Shown one piece after another: positions 6,555 to 7,521 of a stretch of DNA of 7,521 bases. The notes beneath the pieces are model-generated. The model ran no database searches and was not told the DNA's origin. It saw only the letters and a program-made list of their open reading frames with translations. The DNA is from Bacteroidales bacterium (GTDB taxonomy: Bacteria > Bacteroidota > Bacteroidia > Bacteroidales > Muribaculaceae), in the NCBI GenBank assembly GCA_900755985.1, contig CAAEIL010000154.1, forward strand, positions 1 to 7,521, read 5' to 3'. Position 1 is the first letter of the stretch. Every line of letters begins with the position of its first letter. Both the position numbers and the translations under genes were made by a program.

Positions 6555-7521
6555 TCAGCGGGCCAGAATCTTGGCCGAGAGACCGTCGGCGCGCATGATG
6601 TACATTCCGGGGGCCGGGAGGCGCACTGTGCTGACTTCGCTGTGACGGCCTACAAGTACGCCGGTGGCGGTGTAGACTTCGACGCTGTGCGCGGCGTGGC
6701 TAAGATGTACATCGCGGCCGTCGAGTCTATAGCTCAGCGTGTTGCCATCGGCGCCGATGACGCCCACAGATGCCGAGGCGTCGCTGAGAGTATAAGCGGC
6801 CAGACCGTTGCCGGGGCTATAGACATAGATATTGGCGGTAGACGGCGAGGTCACGACTGCCGATACCGGCGACGAGCAGGTCCCTGAGACGGTTTTGCCA
6901 AGATTTGCCTGCGGGAATAACCATATACGGCGCATGTCGCTGAAGTCGCGTTTTGATGCTGTAGCAAGGGCAAACTGCGCGCCGGAATAGGCCGAGGCGT
7001 GACTGTAAACGTGATAGCTCTTGCCGCCGAGCGTAAAGAAGTCGCCGCCGTTGTCAGACGGCTCGGTGGGCGCACATGCCGGGGCCGAGGCGAACGAGCC
7101 GGTGACTGTCACCGTGCGGCCATAGTTGTAAAGTGTCCATGCCGTCGAGCCGCCGTCTACAAAGTAGGAAGTGGCGCTTTCGGCAACTACGCGCGGTGCA
7201 ATGCCGAAGTTTGCGGCCGATTCGGGATAGAATTTGGACACGTTGCGCGATACTGCGGTGCCGACACCGTTGTTGACGGTCCACTGTATCAGCTTGTTAT
7301 TACTGGCGACAGCGGCCACGACCTTGAATGACGACGAATTGACGTTGCCGATGACGGCGACATGGTCGATGCGTCCGCCTTCAGCGCTTGAGGCGGTGAG
7401 CGAGACCACTTCGGTGAGCGATCCGTCCAGGAGGTTGACCTTGTGGAGTATTATGGGCGTTGTAGCGATGTTAAGGCTGAGGTTGGCGATGAGGATGTTG
7501 CCCTCCGAGTCCTTGAGGACA
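6555..7521 (-). CDS. Secreted protein with T9SS C-terminal sorting domain, 5' end missing
   Basis: The frame is open from the window edge to a TGA at 6555, giving 321 visible residues. The beginning, including any signal peptide, lies beyond 7521. A GTG at 7407-7409 sits in mid-frame and is not a credible start, because upstream coding continues without a stop. The visible N-terminal part (DSEGNILIANLSLN, then GGRIDHVAVIGN and KLIQWTVNNG) is rich in short beta strands and resembles extracellular Bacteroidota proteins annotated with DUF4623; I am only moderately sure of that match. The last 70 or so residues fit a type A T9SS sorting domain: SVEVYTATGVLVGR, RLPAPGMYIMRADG and the basic end AKILAR. 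In this pathway the domain is recognised at the outer membrane and usually removed after export. The binding target or substrate cannot be read from the sequence. Confidence 0.75.
   Translation of the reverse strand, partial: VLKDSEGNILIANLSLNIATTPIILHKVNLLDGSLTEVVSLTASSAEGGRIDHVAVIGNVNSSSFKVVAAVASNNKLIQWTVNNGVGTAVSRNVSKFYPESAANFGIAPRVVAESATSYFVDGGSTAWTLYNYGRTVTVTGSFASAPACAPTEPSDNGGDFFTLGGKSYHVYSHASAYSGAQFALATASKRDFSDMRRIWLFPQANLGKTVSGTCSSPVSAVVTSPSTANIYVYSPGNGLAAYTLSDASASVGVIGADGNTLSYRLDGRDVHLSHAAHSVEVYTATGVLVGRHSEVSTVRLPAPGMYIMRADGLSAKILAR

Noticed and set aside
7407..7409. GTG as the true start of the T9SS cargo gene
   Set aside because: The frame stays open for 37 more codons to the window edge and encodes residues that fit the same secreted domain, so the gene simply runs off the window.

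Overview
The window looks like chromosome of a fairly GC-rich Bacteroidales, most likely of the gut Muribaculaceae (family assignment is inference). The signs are a C-terminal sorting domain of the type IX secretion system (T9SS), -7 promoter elements of the Bacteroidota TAnnTTTG type, mostly A-rich rather than Shine-Dalgarno leaders, and protein families typical of Bacteroidota (a lipoprotein FKBP, the Bacteroidota branch of NhaC, an LTA-synthase-like sulfatase).

Layout. Positions 1-221 hold no gene I can support, but contain hairpins, including the terminator of the next gene. An FKBP-type prolyl isomerase lipoprotein (222-1148, minus) and upp, uracil phosphoribosyltransferase (1346-1999, plus), diverge from a shared intergenic region with a candidate -7 element for each. 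upp converges with an NhaC-family antiporter gene (2206-3504, minus). The gap between them carries two copies, in inverted orientation, of a 33-bp REP-like element. Upstream of nhaC on the same strand lie a five-helix LTA-synthase-like sulfatase (3594-5363), a membrane-anchored protein that reads as the C-lobe of a degenerate protein kinase (5459-6430), and the 3' part of a secreted T9SS cargo protein (6555 to beyond 7521).

How they work together. upp is pyrimidine salvage and stands alone. The FKBP probably helps proteins fold in the periplasm. The minus-strand run of T9SS cargo, pseudokinase, sulfatase and NhaC shares orientation, but it is broken by a strong terminator at 6457-6505 and a candidate promoter at 5398-5405. 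Only sulfatase and nhaC are plausible operon partners, and there is no direct sign of a shared pathway.

The two most interesting points are the REP-like pair, with GTAG heads and two compensated stem base pairs, and the N-lobe-less pseudokinase, in which the HRD and DFG positions read ISP and NIS. No rRNA, tRNA, CRISPR array, transposase gene or phage gene was seen.
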